A stretch of DNA of 64,000 bases from Hyphomicrobium sp. CS1BSMeth3. GTDB taxonomy: Bacteria; Pseudomonadota; Alphaproteobacteria; Rhizobiales; Hyphomicrobiaceae. Position 1 is the stretch's first letter; each line of letters begins with the position of its first letter. A program made the translations under genes and the position numbers. This document shows, one piece after another, positions 51,805 through 61,522 of this stretch. The notes under the pieces were generated by a model, which did not search any database, was not told the origin of the DNA, and saw only the letters and a program-made list of their open reading frames with translations. The stretch covers positions 434,001-498,000 of the forward strand of contig NZ_FPEI01000006.1 in the NCBI RefSeq assembly GCF_900117415.1, given 5' to 3'.

Positions 51805-54714
51805 TCATTGACCCAGCCGCTCGATGAGCGCGGGGGCGTGCACCTGATCGGCCTTGTAGTTGCCGGTCAGGGCGTACATCACGATATTGATGCCGACGCG
51901 GAAGGACATCTCGCGCTGCGCTTCGCCGCCCGGCACTGTCGGGAACATCGGCCGGTTCTGCTCGTCGAGCGCCCAGGCGGCGGCGAGGTCGTTCGGCGTC
52001 ACGATGATGCTGCTGACACCATCGGCACGCCGGGCCTTGCGCGTATCGCCGTCGACGGATTCCGAGCTGTCGGCCTCGACCCACATCTGCCCGCCGTCCC
52101 AGCGGCCGGGGAACGTACGCAGGATGTAGAAAGCCTTGGTCAGAACGTGTGTCTCGGGCACGGGCTCGAGGCGCGGAATGTCGAGGCGTCCGAGCAGGCG
52201 CTGCAGCGGCGTGCCGCCCTCGCGGCTCATGCCGACGCCGGTCGGAATGCCGGTGCCGAAATCGCGGGTGTCGAAGATGATCATCCCGCCCTGTTTCATG
52301 TACGTGTCGATCTTGGCGAGCGTCGCGTCGGGAAGCGGATTGGCGTTCGGCAGCACCGGCCAGTAGAGGATCGGGAAGAAGGCGATCTCGTCGGTGGTGA
52401 CATTCACGCCGAAGGGCTCGCCGGGCTCGACCGAGGTACGCGCGGCGAGCACGCGGCCGATACCGACGAGACCAGCGCGGCTCGTGTCGTCGGTCGCGGC
52501 ATCACCCGTCAGCACATAGGCAAAGGAGACCTTGCCCGTTGCCTGGATGGCAATCTGCAGGTCGCGGCTCGAAGGCATGGCCGCAGCGGTTGGCGGCGCC
52601 TCGGGGCGGCGCTGCGCGCTGGCCTGGCTGCTCGTGAGCGCGAGAGCGGCGGCGCCCGCGAGGAGAACGACGATCGCGGCCGTCGCTGCGGCGGGTCGGC
52701 GGCGGCGCCCTCTCAGCAGACCTTGCAGGAGCAGCACGGCAATGATGTCGGCGAAGATGAGGGCGAGTGCCGCCGAGAGCAGCCAGGGCTTCAGCGGCTC
52801 GGGGTTGGTGCCCTCGTACGTGCGCTGCTCGACATTCGGCGGAAGGCTCGGCAGGGGGCGGAGCTCGGTGCGCGGCGTGATCACGTTCAGCGCGCGCGGA
52901 CTTGCTGTCGGTCCGTAGTAGCCGGGCGGGTGATCGAGCGAGGGCGTCATCGTGTCGATATTGCGGGCTGGGAGGGCCTGCGCCGTCGGTGTCGGCGAAC
53001 GGAGCGTGCCGAAGCCATCGAGCACCTGCGTCGGAGCAAGAACCTCGGCCGTCTCGGGCGTCGGCGTGGCGCGGGGCGTTGCCGCCGCCATGGTCTCGGG
53101 TCCGCCGACGGCAATGCCGCCGCTCACGCCGAGCGTCGCGATACGGCGCAGCATCTCGACGAAGAGGCCGGAGAGCGGCAAGTTCGACCAGTCGGAATTC
53201 GCGGTCACGTGGAAGAGCACGATCTGACCCTCGCCCATGCGCCGTGCGGTGACGAGTGGCGTGCCGTCCGCGAGGCGCGCCCACACGCTGACCTCATCCG
53301 TGAGATAGGCCGGATCGGCGAGGATCTGGCGGTTCACGGTGACATCGCGCGGGATAGTGAGGCCGGCGAACAGGCTCTTGTCCTCGAAGGGGGCGAGCGG
53401 CTGCGGTGTCGACCAGGAGAGCGCGCCGCCGAGCGTGCGTCCGCCCATGCGCAGGCCCACGGGCAGGAGGTCGTCGCCGCCTTTTTCGAGCCGCGGTCCG
53501 GCAAAGCGCACGAGCACGCCGCCCTTGTTCACCCATTCCTGCACGCGTGTGCCGAGATCGCCGGCAAGCGTGCCGATGTCGGCCATGACGAGGACCGAAG
53601 AGCGCTGATCGAAAGCACTTGTCACCGCGCCTGCGAGGTTCACATCCTTCTGTCGGACCAGCTCCGCGAACGGCGCGAGCGCACGCTCGATGTAGTAGAG
53701 CGGCGCCAGTAGCGGCTGTGCCTGTTCGCGGCTCTCGCCCGAGATGAGGGCAATGCGGTGCCAGCGCGAGCGGCTGTCGAGAAGATGCACGCCACCGGCA
53801 CTGCGCTCGCCGGCAAGCTCGATGCGGGCGACCTGGTTGCGCAGCTCGAGCGGCAGGTCGAAGCGAGCCGTCGCGCGGCGGCTGCCGGCGGGGATCTCGT
53901 AGGAGGTCTCGGCGAGGCGCTGGCCGCGAGCGGAGAAGGCCAGCGCCGTGCCATTGCGGCCGGCACCATCGGCGCGCACGACGAAGGCTTCGAGACGCCC
54001 GTCGCGGTCGAGGCCCGCGGCGAGGCCGAGCGGCTCGTCGCCGGGCCGATTGCGGATCACTTGCAGACGGCCGCCGGTCGCGATCTGGCTCAACGCGGTC
54101 GCAAACGCCGCAGTCTTGCCGTCATGGTCGATGCCGTCGCTCAGCCACACGACGTCGAGGCCCTTCTGGCCGGCGACGGTGCGCGCAAGCTGCTCGGCGA
54201 GCTCCGTGCGCTGGGGGGCAAAGGGCTGCGGCTGGAGAGCTGCTGCCGTGGTGCGCGCCGCAACTGGCGACTCGATGCGCAGTGTCAGCGTCTTGGCGCT
54301 CGAAGCCGTGGGCGCGATGACGACAGGCCGGTTGGCGGTCTCAGCTTCCGAGATGAGCTGATCGACGAGGCGCGCGCGCGCCGCGAAATGACCGCCGCTC
54401 GACCAGCCGTTATCGACGACGAGAACGAGCGGGCCGCTCCCCGAAAGGCCGGCTTCGCGGTTCGGATTGAGCACGGGATCAGCGAGCGCGAGGATCACGA
54501 AGGCGGCGGCGAGCATTCGGATCAGCGTCAGCCACCAGGGGGTCTTCGCGGGCGTCTTGTCCTTGTTCTCGAGGCCGACGAGGATGCGCGTCGGCGGGAA
54601 GGCGATCTGACGCGGGCGCGGCGGCACGGTGCGCAGCAGCCAATAGATGATCGGCAGCGCGGCGAGCGCGGTCAGCAGCCATGGGCTCAGGAAGGCGAGC
54701 GCGCCGATGCTCAT
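51805..54714 (-). CDS. BatA/DUF4159 membrane protein
   Basis: The 969-residue protein starts with the BatA-type N-terminal region (helix about 8-25, PPRPRQIAFPPTRIL, helix about 62-80), then a vWA-like domain (about 93-240, LVLVVDNGWSSGG), a long middle part, helices near 655-700, and a C-terminal DUF4159 domain (about 735-969) containing FFPILYWPVLPNANPL, GMIIFDTRDFGTG and FPGRWDGGQMWVEA. The start overlaps the DUF58 stop by four bases. It probably anchors a complex regulated by the MoxR ATPase; exact function unknown. Confidence 0.87.
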   Translation of the reverse strand: MSIGALAFLSPWLLTALAALPIIYWLLRTVPPRPRQIAFPPTRILVGLENKDKTPAKTPWWLTLIRMLAAAFVILALADPVLNPNREAGLSGSGPLVLVVDNGWSSGGHFAARARLVDQLISEAETANRPVVIAPTASSAKTLTLRIESPVAARTTAAALQPQPFAPQRTELAEQLARTVAGQKGLDVVWLSDGIDHDGKTAAFATALSQIATGGRLQVIRNRPGDEPLGLAAGLDRDGRLEAFVVRADGAGRNGTALAFSARGQRLAETSYEIPAGSRRATARFDLPLELRNQVARIELAGERSAGGVHLLDSRSRWHRIALISGESREQAQPLLAPLYYIERALAPFAELVRQKDVNLAGAVTSAFDQRSSVLVMADIGTLAGDLGTRVQEWVNKGGVLVRFAGPRLEKGGDDLLPVGLRMGGRTLGGALSWSTPQPLAPFEDKSLFAGLTIPRDVTVNRQILADPAYLTDEVSVWARLADGTPLVTARRMGEGQIVLFHVTANSDWSNLPLSGLFVEMLRRIATLGVSGGIAVGGPETMAAATPRATPTPETAEVLAPTQVLDGFGTLRSPTPTAQALPARNIDTMTPSLDHPPGYYGPTASPRALNVITPRTELRPLPSLPPNVEQRTYEGTNPEPLKPWLLSAALALIFADIIAVLLLQGLLRGRRRRPAAATAAIVVLLAGAAALALTSSQASAQRRPEAPPTAAAMPSSRDLQIAIQATGKVSFAYVLTGDAATDDTSRAGLVGIGRVLAARTSVEPGEPFGVNVTTDEIAFFPILYWPVLPNANPLPDATLAKIDTYMKQGGMIIFDTRDFGTGIPTGVGMSREGGTPLQRLLGRLDIPRLEPVPETHVLTKAFYILRTFPGRWDGGQMWVEADSSESVDGDTRKARRADGVSSIIVTPNDLAAAWALDEQNRPMFPTVPGGEAQREMSFRVGINIVMYALTGNYKADQVHAPALIERLGQ

Positions 54715-55670
54715 GCGGGCCCTCCTGCTGCTGCTGCTGCTGCGGCGGCGGCGGGCGGCGTGCTCATGCGGTAGCTGCCCGCCTGGCCGCCGAGGCGCAG
54801 AATGAGGCTCAGCAGCAGCTCGTGCGGCGGCCGGTCCGTGTGATGGACGAGCAGCGACCAGCCGAGGCGTCGGGCGATCTCGGCGAGGCCCTCTCTGTGG
54901 GCCGCGAGGCGCTTGATGTAGGCGTCCCGCATGGTCTCGACGCGATCGACGATCCAGCGCTCGCCGGCAACCTCGGGGCCGAGGAACTCCGCGCGGCCCT
55001 CATAGGGAAGCGTTTCCTCGGCGGGGTCCATGACCTGCACGAGATGACCGCCGACGCCGGCGCCCGCCATTTCTTCGAGACGCGGGCCGAGCTGGTCGAG
55101 CGGATCGAGGAAATCGCTGATGAGGATGGCGCCCGAGTAGCGCGGCAGGCGGATCTTGGGCGGCAGGCTCGTCGTCAGCAGAGGCGAGGAGACGTTCGTA
55201 AGCACGGTTTCGGCGATGACGGTCGCGGCCTTGCGGCTCGCGGTTGGGCGGCCGAGCCCGAGGAGCGCGACACGCTCGCCGCCGCGCACGAGAAGCTCGG
55301 CAGCAGCCAGCATGAGCACCACGGCGCGATCGCGCTTCGTCACGGCCGCGAGGTCGCTGCGGAAATCCATCGACGGCGAGAGATCGGGCCAGAGCCACAC
55401 CGTGTGCGCCGCTTCCCACTCACGCTCGCGCACGTACAACTGATCGGAGCTTGCAGAGCGGCGCCAGTCGATGAGCGTCGCAGCATCGGCGCCTTCGAAC
55501 TGGCGGAACTGCCAGAAAGTTTCGCCCGGCCCCGCGCGGCGGCGGCCGTGGATGCCGTGCGCGACGGTGCTCGCGACGCGGCTCGCCTCGATGACGAGGT
55601 CCGGCAGTCGGTCCGCGAGACCGTGTGCCTCAAGCTCCAGCCGGCCGATCTCGGTCCGGGCCGGGCTCAT
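54711..55670 (-). CDS. DUF58 domain protein
   Basis: The 319-residue protein has the DUF58 core: GIHGRRRAGPGETFWQFRQF, DAATLIDWRRSASSDQLYVRE (about 60-90) and a vWA-type fold with VWLWPDLSPSMDF (about 100-112). DUF58 proteins are partners of MoxR ATPases. The start at 55670 has GGAGG five bases upstream; earlier ATGs at 55682 and 55688 are less well placed. The C-terminus is a run of eight alanines coded by a (CTG)n/(CGG)n tract just before the overlap with the next gene. Confidence 0.87.
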   Translation of the reverse strand: MSPARTEIGRLELEAHGLADRLPDLVIEASRVASTVAHGIHGRRRAGPGETFWQFRQFEGADAATLIDWRRSASSDQLYVREREWEAAHTVWLWPDLSPSMDFRSDLAAVTKRDRAVVLMLAAAELLVRGGERVALLGLGRPTASRKAATVIAETVLTNVSSPLLTTSLPPKIRLPRYSGAILISDFLDPLDQLGPRLEEMAGAGVGGHLVQVMDPAEETLPYEGRAEFLGPEVAGERWIVDRVETMRDAYIKRLAAHREGLAEIARRLGWSLLVHHTDRPPHELLLSLILRLGGQAGSYRMSTPPAAAAAAAAAGGPA

Positions 55671-55761
55671 GGCTGCCTCCATCGGCATCGCAAGGCGATT
55701 GTGCTTTCCGCCACGAGCTGGCTCCCAAAGCTCCTTCAATGCGTGGTGCGCGAGGTGCGCA

Positions 55762-56760
55762 TCACGCGACGTTGGCGGCCAGCCGGCCGATGACGGCGCC
55801 GATCTGGCGGCCCTCGGCGCGGGCGGCGAAATTGAGTGCCATGCGATGCTTGAGAACGGGCTCGGCAAGGGCGACCACATCGTCGACCGAGGGGGCGAGA
55901 CGGCCGTCGACGAGCGCCTTGGCGCGCACGGCGAGCATGAGCGCCTGGCTCGCGCGGGGGCCGGGGCCCCAGGCGACGAAGCGGTCGGTCTCGACGTCGG
56001 CGCCGGTGCCGGGACGCGCGGTGCGCACCAGCGTCAGGATCGCATCGACAACCTTGTCCGGCACCGGGATCTGGCGCACGAGGCGCTGGATGCTCATGAG
56101 CTCCTGGCCGGAGAGGATCGGCTCGAGCCGGCGCTCCTCGGTGCCGGTCGTGGCGAACAGCATCCGCCGCTCGGCGACCGTGTCGGGATAGTCGACGTCG
56201 ATCTGCAGCAGGAAGCGGTCGAGCTGCGCCTCGGGAAGGGGATAGGTGCCTTCCTGCTCGAGGGGGTTCTGCGTCGCGAGCACATGGAAGGGCGAGGGCA
56301 CGTCATGGCGCTGGCCGGCGACCGTGACGTGATGCTCCTGCATGGCCTGCAGCAGTGCCGACTGCGTCTTCGGCGAGGCGCGGTTGATCTCGTCAGCCAT
56401 GAGGAGCTGCGTGAAGACCGGCCCGCGGATGAAGCGGAAGCTGCGCCGCCCGCCCTGCGCATCCTCGAGCACCTCGGCGCCGATGATGTCCGAGGGCATG
56501 AGGTCGGGCGTGAACTGGATGCGCTTGGCATCGAGACCGAGCACGCGCCCGAGCGTCTCGACGAGGAGCGTCTTGGCGAGGCCGGGCACGCCGATCAGCA
56601 GCGCGTGGCCGCCCGAGAGCAGGGTCACGAGCGTCTGCTCGATGACCTTGTCCTGGCCGAAGATGACCGAGGCCGTAGCCTCGTGGACGCGCCGCACCCG
56701 CTCTCCGGCAGCTTCGACGCGCGCGACGATGTTGTCCTGGGTGTCGATTACTGTTGTCAT
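55762..56760 (-). CDS. MoxR-family AAA+ ATPase
   Basis: The 332-residue protein has Walker A GVPGLAKTLLVE, Walker B LLMADEINRASPKTQSALLQAMQE, sensor ATQNPLEQEGTYPLPEAQLDRFL and the C-terminal lid with RASQALMLAVRAKAL. MoxR ATPases act as chaperones that assemble or activate vWA-domain partners, here the three downstream genes. It starts the operon. A 125-bp gap separates it from the nearest in-frame codon of the divergent DUF1285 gene. Confidence 0.93.
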   Translation of the reverse strand: MTTVIDTQDNIVARVEAAGERVRRVHEATASVIFGQDKVIEQTLVTLLSGGHALLIGVPGLAKTLLVETLGRVLGLDAKRIQFTPDLMPSDIIGAEVLEDAQGGRRSFRFIRGPVFTQLLMADEINRASPKTQSALLQAMQEHHVTVAGQRHDVPSPFHVLATQNPLEQEGTYPLPEAQLDRFLLQIDVDYPDTVAERRMLFATTGTEERRLEPILSGQELMSIQRLVRQIPVPDKVVDAILTLVRTARPGTGADVETDRFVAWGPGPRASQALMLAVRAKALVDGRLAPSVDDVVALAEPVLKHRMALNFAARAEGRQIGAVIGRLAANVA

Positions 56761-56981
56761 GGGGGGACTATAAGGCCGTTTTCAGGGGTTGCGAAAGCTT
56801 GTGGCGGCGAACATGTTCAGAATAAGGAGCGCGATGCCGGGCAAACAGGCAGTCACCCGAATTTGGGTGTCTTGAAGTTAACCGCATGGCCGCCGCGCAC
56901 ATCGCGGAACCGGCCACGAGCCCGGTTGTTGAGTTGGTATGTTGCCAAACGCTCGTTGCGCTGCGCAAGCAAGGTTGCTCC

Positions 56982-57596
56982 ATGGGTCCACACGATATGC
57001 AAGGCAGTCCGCCGGATACAAGGCAGGACGACGCGGCAAAACCGTCCACCGGCGCGGCGCCGCTTGCCGGCCTCGAAGCCATGCTGCGCGCCCAGGATAA
57101 GGATCGTCTGCCACCTGTGGATAGCTGGAATCCTCCATATTGCGGGGATATCGGCATGGCGATCGCGGCGGATGGCACGTGGTTCTACCAGGGCAGCCCG
57201 ATCGGGCGTAAGCCGTTGGTGCGGCTCTTTTCGCGCGTGCTGAGGCGCGATCCGGACGGCCGTCACTTTCTCGTGACCCCCGTCGAGAAAGTCGATGTCG
57301 CGGTTGCCGATGCGCCCTTTCTGGCCGTCGAGATGGAGATCCACGGTGAGGGGCGGGCACAGGAGCTGATCTTCCGCACGAATGTCGATGATGTGGTCCG
57401 CTGTGGGCCGGAGCGACCGTTGCGGTTTGCACCCGAGGAGGGGACGGGCGGGCTCAAGCCCTACGTGCTCGTGCGCGGGCGGCTCGAGGCGCTCGTGACG
57501 CGGGCCCTCTACTACGACCTCGTCGAGATGGCGGTCGAGGATGAGGCCGGACGGCTCGGCGTTTGGAGCGGCGGCGCGTTCTTCCCGATGACGTGA
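56982..57596 (+). CDS. DUF1285 family protein
   Basis: The 204-residue protein shows the DUF1285 pattern: NPPYCGDIGMAIAADGTWFYQGSPIGRKPLVRLFSRVLRRD-type core (about 50-90), then FLVTPVEKVDVAVADAPFLAVEME and LYYDLVEMAV near the end. Function is unknown although the family is conserved in proteobacteria. AAGG lies 7 bases before the ATG at 56982; an ATG at 56886 is in frame, but the added part is unlike the family. Confidence 0.8.
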   Translation: MGPHDMQGSPPDTRQDDAAKPSTGAAPLAGLEAMLRAQDKDRLPPVDSWNPPYCGDIGMAIAADGTWFYQGSPIGRKPLVRLFSRVLRRDPDGRHFLVTPVEKVDVAVADAPFLAVEMEIHGEGRAQELIFRTNVDDVVRCGPERPLRFAPEEGTGGLKPYVLVRGRLEALVTRALYYDLVEMAVEDEAGRLGVWSGGAFFPMT

Positions 57597-57707
57597 GGGT
57601 CGTTAGGGGCGTCGTTGCGGGAATAAATCGCTCTATCGATGGCCGCTGCCGGCGTGGCACAACAGGCGTGTGTCACACCTCTTTCCAGCAGCCGGCGGCA
57701 GGCAATC

Positions 57708-58943
57708 ATGAGCACGAACCTCTCGATCAATCCGGATCGCCTCTGGCAGAGCCTCATGGCTTCGGCTGAGATCGGCCGCACGCCGACGGGCGGTATCCGC
57801 CGTCTCACGCTCAGTGACGAGGACAAGGCCGTCCGCGATATGTTCGCGAGCTGGGTGCGCGCGGACGGCTACGCGCTCTCCGTCGATCGGCTCGGCAGCA
57901 TGTTCGTGCGGCGCGAGGGGACGGATCCATCCCTTGCGCCCGTGCTGATCGGCAGCCACCTCGACACGCAGGCCAAGGGCGGACGCTTCGATGGCATTCT
58001 CGGCGTGATGTCGGGGCTCGAGGTCCTGCGCACGCTCGACGAGCGCGGCATCAAGACGAAGCGGCCGATCGAGGTCGTGAACTGGACGAACGAGGAAGGC
58101 GCGCGCTTCCCGCCGCCGATGCTGGCGTCGCTCGTGTTCTCCGGTGGCGCCGACATCGAATGGGTCGAGGACCGGCGCGACAAGGAGGGCCTGCGCTTTG
58201 CCGACGAGCTGGCGCGGATCGGCTATCGTGGGGAAGCACCGGTCGGCGGGCGCCAGATCGACAGCTACTTCGAGCTGCATATCGAGCAGGGGCCGAAGCT
58301 CGATGCCGTGGGTCTGCCGCTCGGCATTGTCATGGGCGGCTTCGCGATGCAGGGCATGCGCGTTGCCGTACGCGGCGAGACCTCGCATGTGGGGCCGACG
58401 CCGATGATGCTCCGGCGCAATGCGCTGGTTGGTGCGTCCTACGTCGCCGTCGCGATCGATGACATCGGCTGGCGCTATGCGCCCGAGGACGGCAAGACGA
58501 GCGTGGCGCGTCTCGATCTCAGGCCGAACCTGCCGGGCATCCTGTCCGACGAGGCCGATCTGTGGATCGACTTCCGCCACCCGCGGAAGGAGCGGCTCCC
58601 CGACATGGTCGCGGAGGTCGAGGCGGCCGTTGTCGAGTCGGCGCGCCGCTCGCGCACGAACATCGAGATTGCCGAGCGCTGGGGCTTCGGCGGGCTGACG
58701 TTCGATCCCGGATTGATTGCGCTCATCCGCGAGACGGCTCAGCGCCTCGGCGTGCCGTCCATGGATATCGAGACGCAAGCTGGCCACGACGCCTACAACA
58801 TGACGCGCGTCTGCCCGACGGCGATGATCTTCACGCCGTGCAAGGGCGGCATCAGCCACAACGAAGCAGAGGACATCGACTTCGCGGCGACCGTGCCGGG
58901 CGTCAATGTCCTCCTGCACGCGGTGATCGCGCGGGCGTCGTGA
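57708..58943 (+). CDS. M20-family Zn-dependent amidohydrolase (N-carbamoyl-L-amino acid hydrolase / allantoate amidohydrolase type)
   Basis: The 411-residue enzyme has metal ligands in GSHLDTQAKGGRFDGILGV (about 82-100) and NEEGARF (near 128), the dimerisation domain with IEQGPKLDAVG and GETSHVGPTPM, and a final histidine in AGHDAYNMTR. The group hydrolyses N-carbamoyl amino acids, allantoate, ureidoglycine or beta-ureidopropionate; the substrate cannot be fixed by eye. The start at 57708 follows GGCAGG. The gene ends in front of a double hairpin shared with the convergent gene. Confidence 0.87.
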   Translation: MSTNLSINPDRLWQSLMASAEIGRTPTGGIRRLTLSDEDKAVRDMFASWVRADGYALSVDRLGSMFVRREGTDPSLAPVLIGSHLDTQAKGGRFDGILGVMSGLEVLRTLDERGIKTKRPIEVVNWTNEEGARFPPPMLASLVFSGGADIEWVEDRRDKEGLRFADELARIGYRGEAPVGGRQIDSYFELHIEQGPKLDAVGLPLGIVMGGFAMQGMRVAVRGETSHVGPTPMMLRRNALVGASYVAVAIDDIGWRYAPEDGKTSVARLDLRPNLPGILSDEADLWIDFRHPRKERLPDMVAEVEAAVVESARRSRTNIEIAERWGFGGLTFDPGLIALIRETAQRLGVPSMDIETQAGHDAYNMTRVCPTAMIFTPCKGGISHNEAEDIDFAATVPGVNVLLHAVIARAS

Positions 58944-58951
58944 CTTCTTCC

Positions 58952-59064
58952 CCTTCTCCCCACGCGCGGGGAGAAGGTCGGGATGAGGGGCGGCACGCCT
59001 GCTGGCGTTGGCGTATGCCGCTGCCCCTCACCCTAGCCCTCTCCCCGTAAGGACGGGGAGAGGG
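58952..59064. repeat. Composite GGGGAGAGGG palindromic element, likely bidirectional terminator
   Basis: CCTTCTCCCC-ACGCGC-GGGGAGAAGG (58952-58977) and CCCTCTCCCCGT-AAGG-ACGGGGAGAGGG (59037-59064) are two strong hairpins. The segment between them can also pair (GAGGGGCGGCA with TGCCGCTGCCCCTC). The element lies exactly between two convergent genes. The arms match the hairpin at 49559-49592, so this is a dispersed intergenic palindrome that may be used as a terminator. Confidence 0.7.
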
Positions 59065-59069
59065 GAATC

Positions 59070-59681
59070 TTATGTGCGTATCCACGTCTCCGAGAAGGCG
59101 AGCATGGCGGTGGTGATCGTCTGGCCGGCGACCTGACGCGGCACCGGCTTGCCCGGAAGCTTCCGACCATTGACCGTGATCGAGGCCTCGCTGCAGCCGA
59201 CGAACAGGCTCGGCATCCAGTGGCGGCCGGTCGCCGACTTGTCGGGCGGCAGGGCGAAGCAGAAGGCTTTGCCGAGGCCGCTCCAGGCGAGCTCGACATC
59301 GAGAGCGCCGGCCTTGAGCGTTTCCTTGTAGGCCGAGCCGGGATCGCCCGAGGCAACGACGCTGTCGAGTTTGCGATAGGTGAGACCTGCAAGGCCCGGC
59401 AAGCCCTTGTAGCTGCCGAAATTCGAGACGAAATCCGACACGAGGTAGCGGGCGAGTGCCTCGTTGTCATGCAGCAGGTAGTTGGCGCGTTCGGCCGGCG
59501 GATTGGCCTCCTGTGGCGACTGCATGAGGACGAGGGCGTGGCCGCGGCCATGGGGCGAGAGCACCACGCGGAAGAAGCTTGCGAGGCTGACGAACGGGCC
59601 GTCCGGGCTTTCCTTGAGCGAAATGCCGGGGTTCTCTCCGGACCATTCGACTGTGCCTGGAAATGTCGTGGGCTCGGGCAT
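59070..59681 (-). CDS. Conserved-looking protein of unknown function
   Basis: The 203-residue protein has no signal peptide or membrane segment. It has the start MPEPTTFPGTVEWSGENPGI, LSPHGRGHALVLMQSPQEAN in the middle and a C-terminal ITTAMLAFSETWIRT. I do not recognise the family. A near-perfect ribosome-binding site (AGGAGG, six bases before the ATG) and normal codon use support a real gene. It diverges from the GMC oxidoreductase gene across 233 bp in which I see no clear operator. Confidence 0.75.
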   Translation of the reverse strand: MPEPTTFPGTVEWSGENPGISLKESPDGPFVSLASFFRVVLSPHGRGHALVLMQSPQEANPPAERANYLLHDNEALARYLVSDFVSNFGSYKGLPGLAGLTYRKLDSVVASGDPGSAYKETLKAGALDVELAWSGLGKAFCFALPPDKSATGRHWMPSLFVGCSEASITVNGRKLPGKPVPRQVAGQTITTAMLAFSETWIRT

Positions 59682-59914
59682 GATTTCCTCCTGTCCAATG
59701 CCATGAATGTCGTTATTGGGCGGATGCCGAAGGCATCTTAGGGGCGGGTTCGGCCGGCGGCTATCTCCGTCCACGCGCGGCTTGGAGGCTTCCGCAATGC
59801 GCGCGCAATGCAGGCCGGCACTATCATTCGAGTACTGGTCATCTGCCGGCCGACATTGGTAGGAATGTCGCGACAGCGGGCGCAAAGCTCGCGGCACACG
59901 GGGCAGGGAGCACC

Positions 59915-61510
59915 ATGGAGCAGTATGACTATATTGTCGTCGGCGCAGGATCGGCCGGCGCGGCGCTGGCAGCGCGTCTGAGCGAAAATCCGAAGAACAG
60001 CGTCCTGCTCGTCGAGGCAGGTCCGGCAAGCCACATGTACTCTTGGCTGCCGGTCAGCTTTGGCCTCCTGATCCACAACCCCGCAGCCAACTGGCTCTAT
60101 GAATCCGAGCCCGAGGCGTGCACGGGCAACCGGAAGATCCCGGTGCCGCGCGGCAAGGTGGTCGGTGGATCGAGCGCGATCAACGGCCTCGTGTGGGTGC
60201 GCGGCCAGCCGCTCGACTACAACACCTGGGCGCAGATGGGCGCGCGCGGCTGGAGCTGGAACGACGTCGCGCCGGTCTTCACGAAGATCGAGAACTACGA
60301 GGGCGGTCCAGAGAATGGCCGTGGCACCGATGGGCCGCTCAAGGTCTCGGTCGTGCCCGATCAGAACCCGCTTTACGATGCACTCTTCAAAGCCGGTGAG
60401 CAGGCTGGCCACAAGATCACCAAGGACTACAACAGCGAGGATCAGGAGGGCATCGGCAAGACGCAGACGAGCATCCACAAGGGCATTCGGATGAGCGTCG
60501 CGCGGTGCTACCTCAAGCCCGCGATGAAGCGGCCCAACCTGCGCGTGATCGCGGATGCCCCGACGCGCCGGATCGTGCTCGAAGGCAAGCGCTGTGTCGG
60601 TATCGTTTATGAGAGGTACGGACGGCAGATCGAGGTCCGCGCGGGCCGCGAGGTGATCCTCTCGGCGGGCGCTGTCGCGACGCCGCAGCTTCTCGAGCTC
60701 TCAGGCATCGGGCGCCCGGAAATCCTCAAGCAGTTCGGCATCGAGGTGAAGCACGCACTGCCGGCTGTCGGCGAGAACCTGCGCGATCACATCAACGCGC
60801 GCGGCATCTGGCATGTGAAAGTGCCGAGCGTCTCCTACAACACGAGGGCGCGCGGGTTCGGGGCCGTGAAAGAGGCGCTGAAATACGCGACGACGCGCGG
60901 CGGCTTCCTGAGCCTGCCTTCGGCGCCGCTCCTCGCCTTTCTCAAGACGCAGAAGGAAATGGAGACGCCGGACGTCCAGATGCACATCGTGCCGTACTCG
61001 GTGAAGGATCCGAAGCGGCGCATCCTGCAGGAATTCCCGTCGATGACGCTCTCGGTGTATCAGTTGCGCCCGGAGAGCCTCGGCTCGATCCACATCCGCT
61101 CGGCCGATCCGAACGACCAGCCGAAGATCTTGTTCAACTTCCTGACCAACCCGATCGATCAGCAGTGCATGGTCGACGGCTTCAAGATGGTGAGGAAGAT
61201 CGTGAGCCAGCCGGCACTCGATGCATTCCGCGGCGACGAGTACGATCCGGGTCCCAAGGCCAAGACGGACGACGATATCCTGGCCTGGATCCGCAACAAC
61301 TCGCAGACGGCCTATCACCCGATCGGCACCTGCCGCATGGGGCCGGTAGGCCCGAACACCGTCGTCGACGACAAGCTCAAGGTGCACGGCATCGAGGGCT
61401 TGAGGATCGCCGACGCCTCGATCTTCCCGACCATGCCTTCCGGCAATACGAACGCGCCCTCGATCATGGTCGGCGAGAAGGCAGCGGAGATCATCAAGGC
61501 GGCCGCCTAA
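59915..61510 (+). CDS. GMC-family FAD oxidoreductase (choline/alcohol dehydrogenase-like)
   Basis: The 531-residue flavoprotein has the FAD motif GAGSAGAALAARLSENPKN near residue 10, GMC signature 1 GGSSAINGLVWVRGQPLDYN (about 85-105), signature 2 SAGAVATPQLLELSGIG (about 250-266) and the C-terminal catalytic His in YHPIGTCRMG with Asn in NTNAPSIMVGEKAA. It oxidises an alcohol to aldehyde or acid; choline is one option but the gene is not in a bet cluster. GGGAG lies just upstream of the ATG. A TfoX-like gene starts 12 bases after its stop. Confidence 0.9.
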   Translation: MEQYDYIVVGAGSAGAALAARLSENPKNSVLLVEAGPASHMYSWLPVSFGLLIHNPAANWLYESEPEACTGNRKIPVPRGKVVGGSSAINGLVWVRGQPLDYNTWAQMGARGWSWNDVAPVFTKIENYEGGPENGRGTDGPLKVSVVPDQNPLYDALFKAGEQAGHKITKDYNSEDQEGIGKTQTSIHKGIRMSVARCYLKPAMKRPNLRVIADAPTRRIVLEGKRCVGIVYERYGRQIEVRAGREVILSAGAVATPQLLELSGIGRPEILKQFGIEVKHALPAVGENLRDHINARGIWHVKVPSVSYNTRARGFGAVKEALKYATTRGGFLSLPSAPLLAFLKTQKEMETPDVQMHIVPYSVKDPKRRILQEFPSMTLSVYQLRPESLGSIHIRSADPNDQPKILFNFLTNPIDQQCMVDGFKMVRKIVSQPALDAFRGDEYDPGPKAKTDDDILAWIRNNSQTAYHPIGTCRMGPVGPNTVVDDKLKVHGIEGLRIADASIFPTMPSGNTNAPSIMVGEKAAEIIKAAA

Positions 61511-61522
61511 GGAGCTCGGAGC

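Noticed and set aside
54724-54758. (CTG)n/(CGG)n tract at the end of the DUF58 gene as a phase-variation switch.
   Set aside because: Changes of whole triplets only alter the alanine run and keep the frame; no evidence for a switch.
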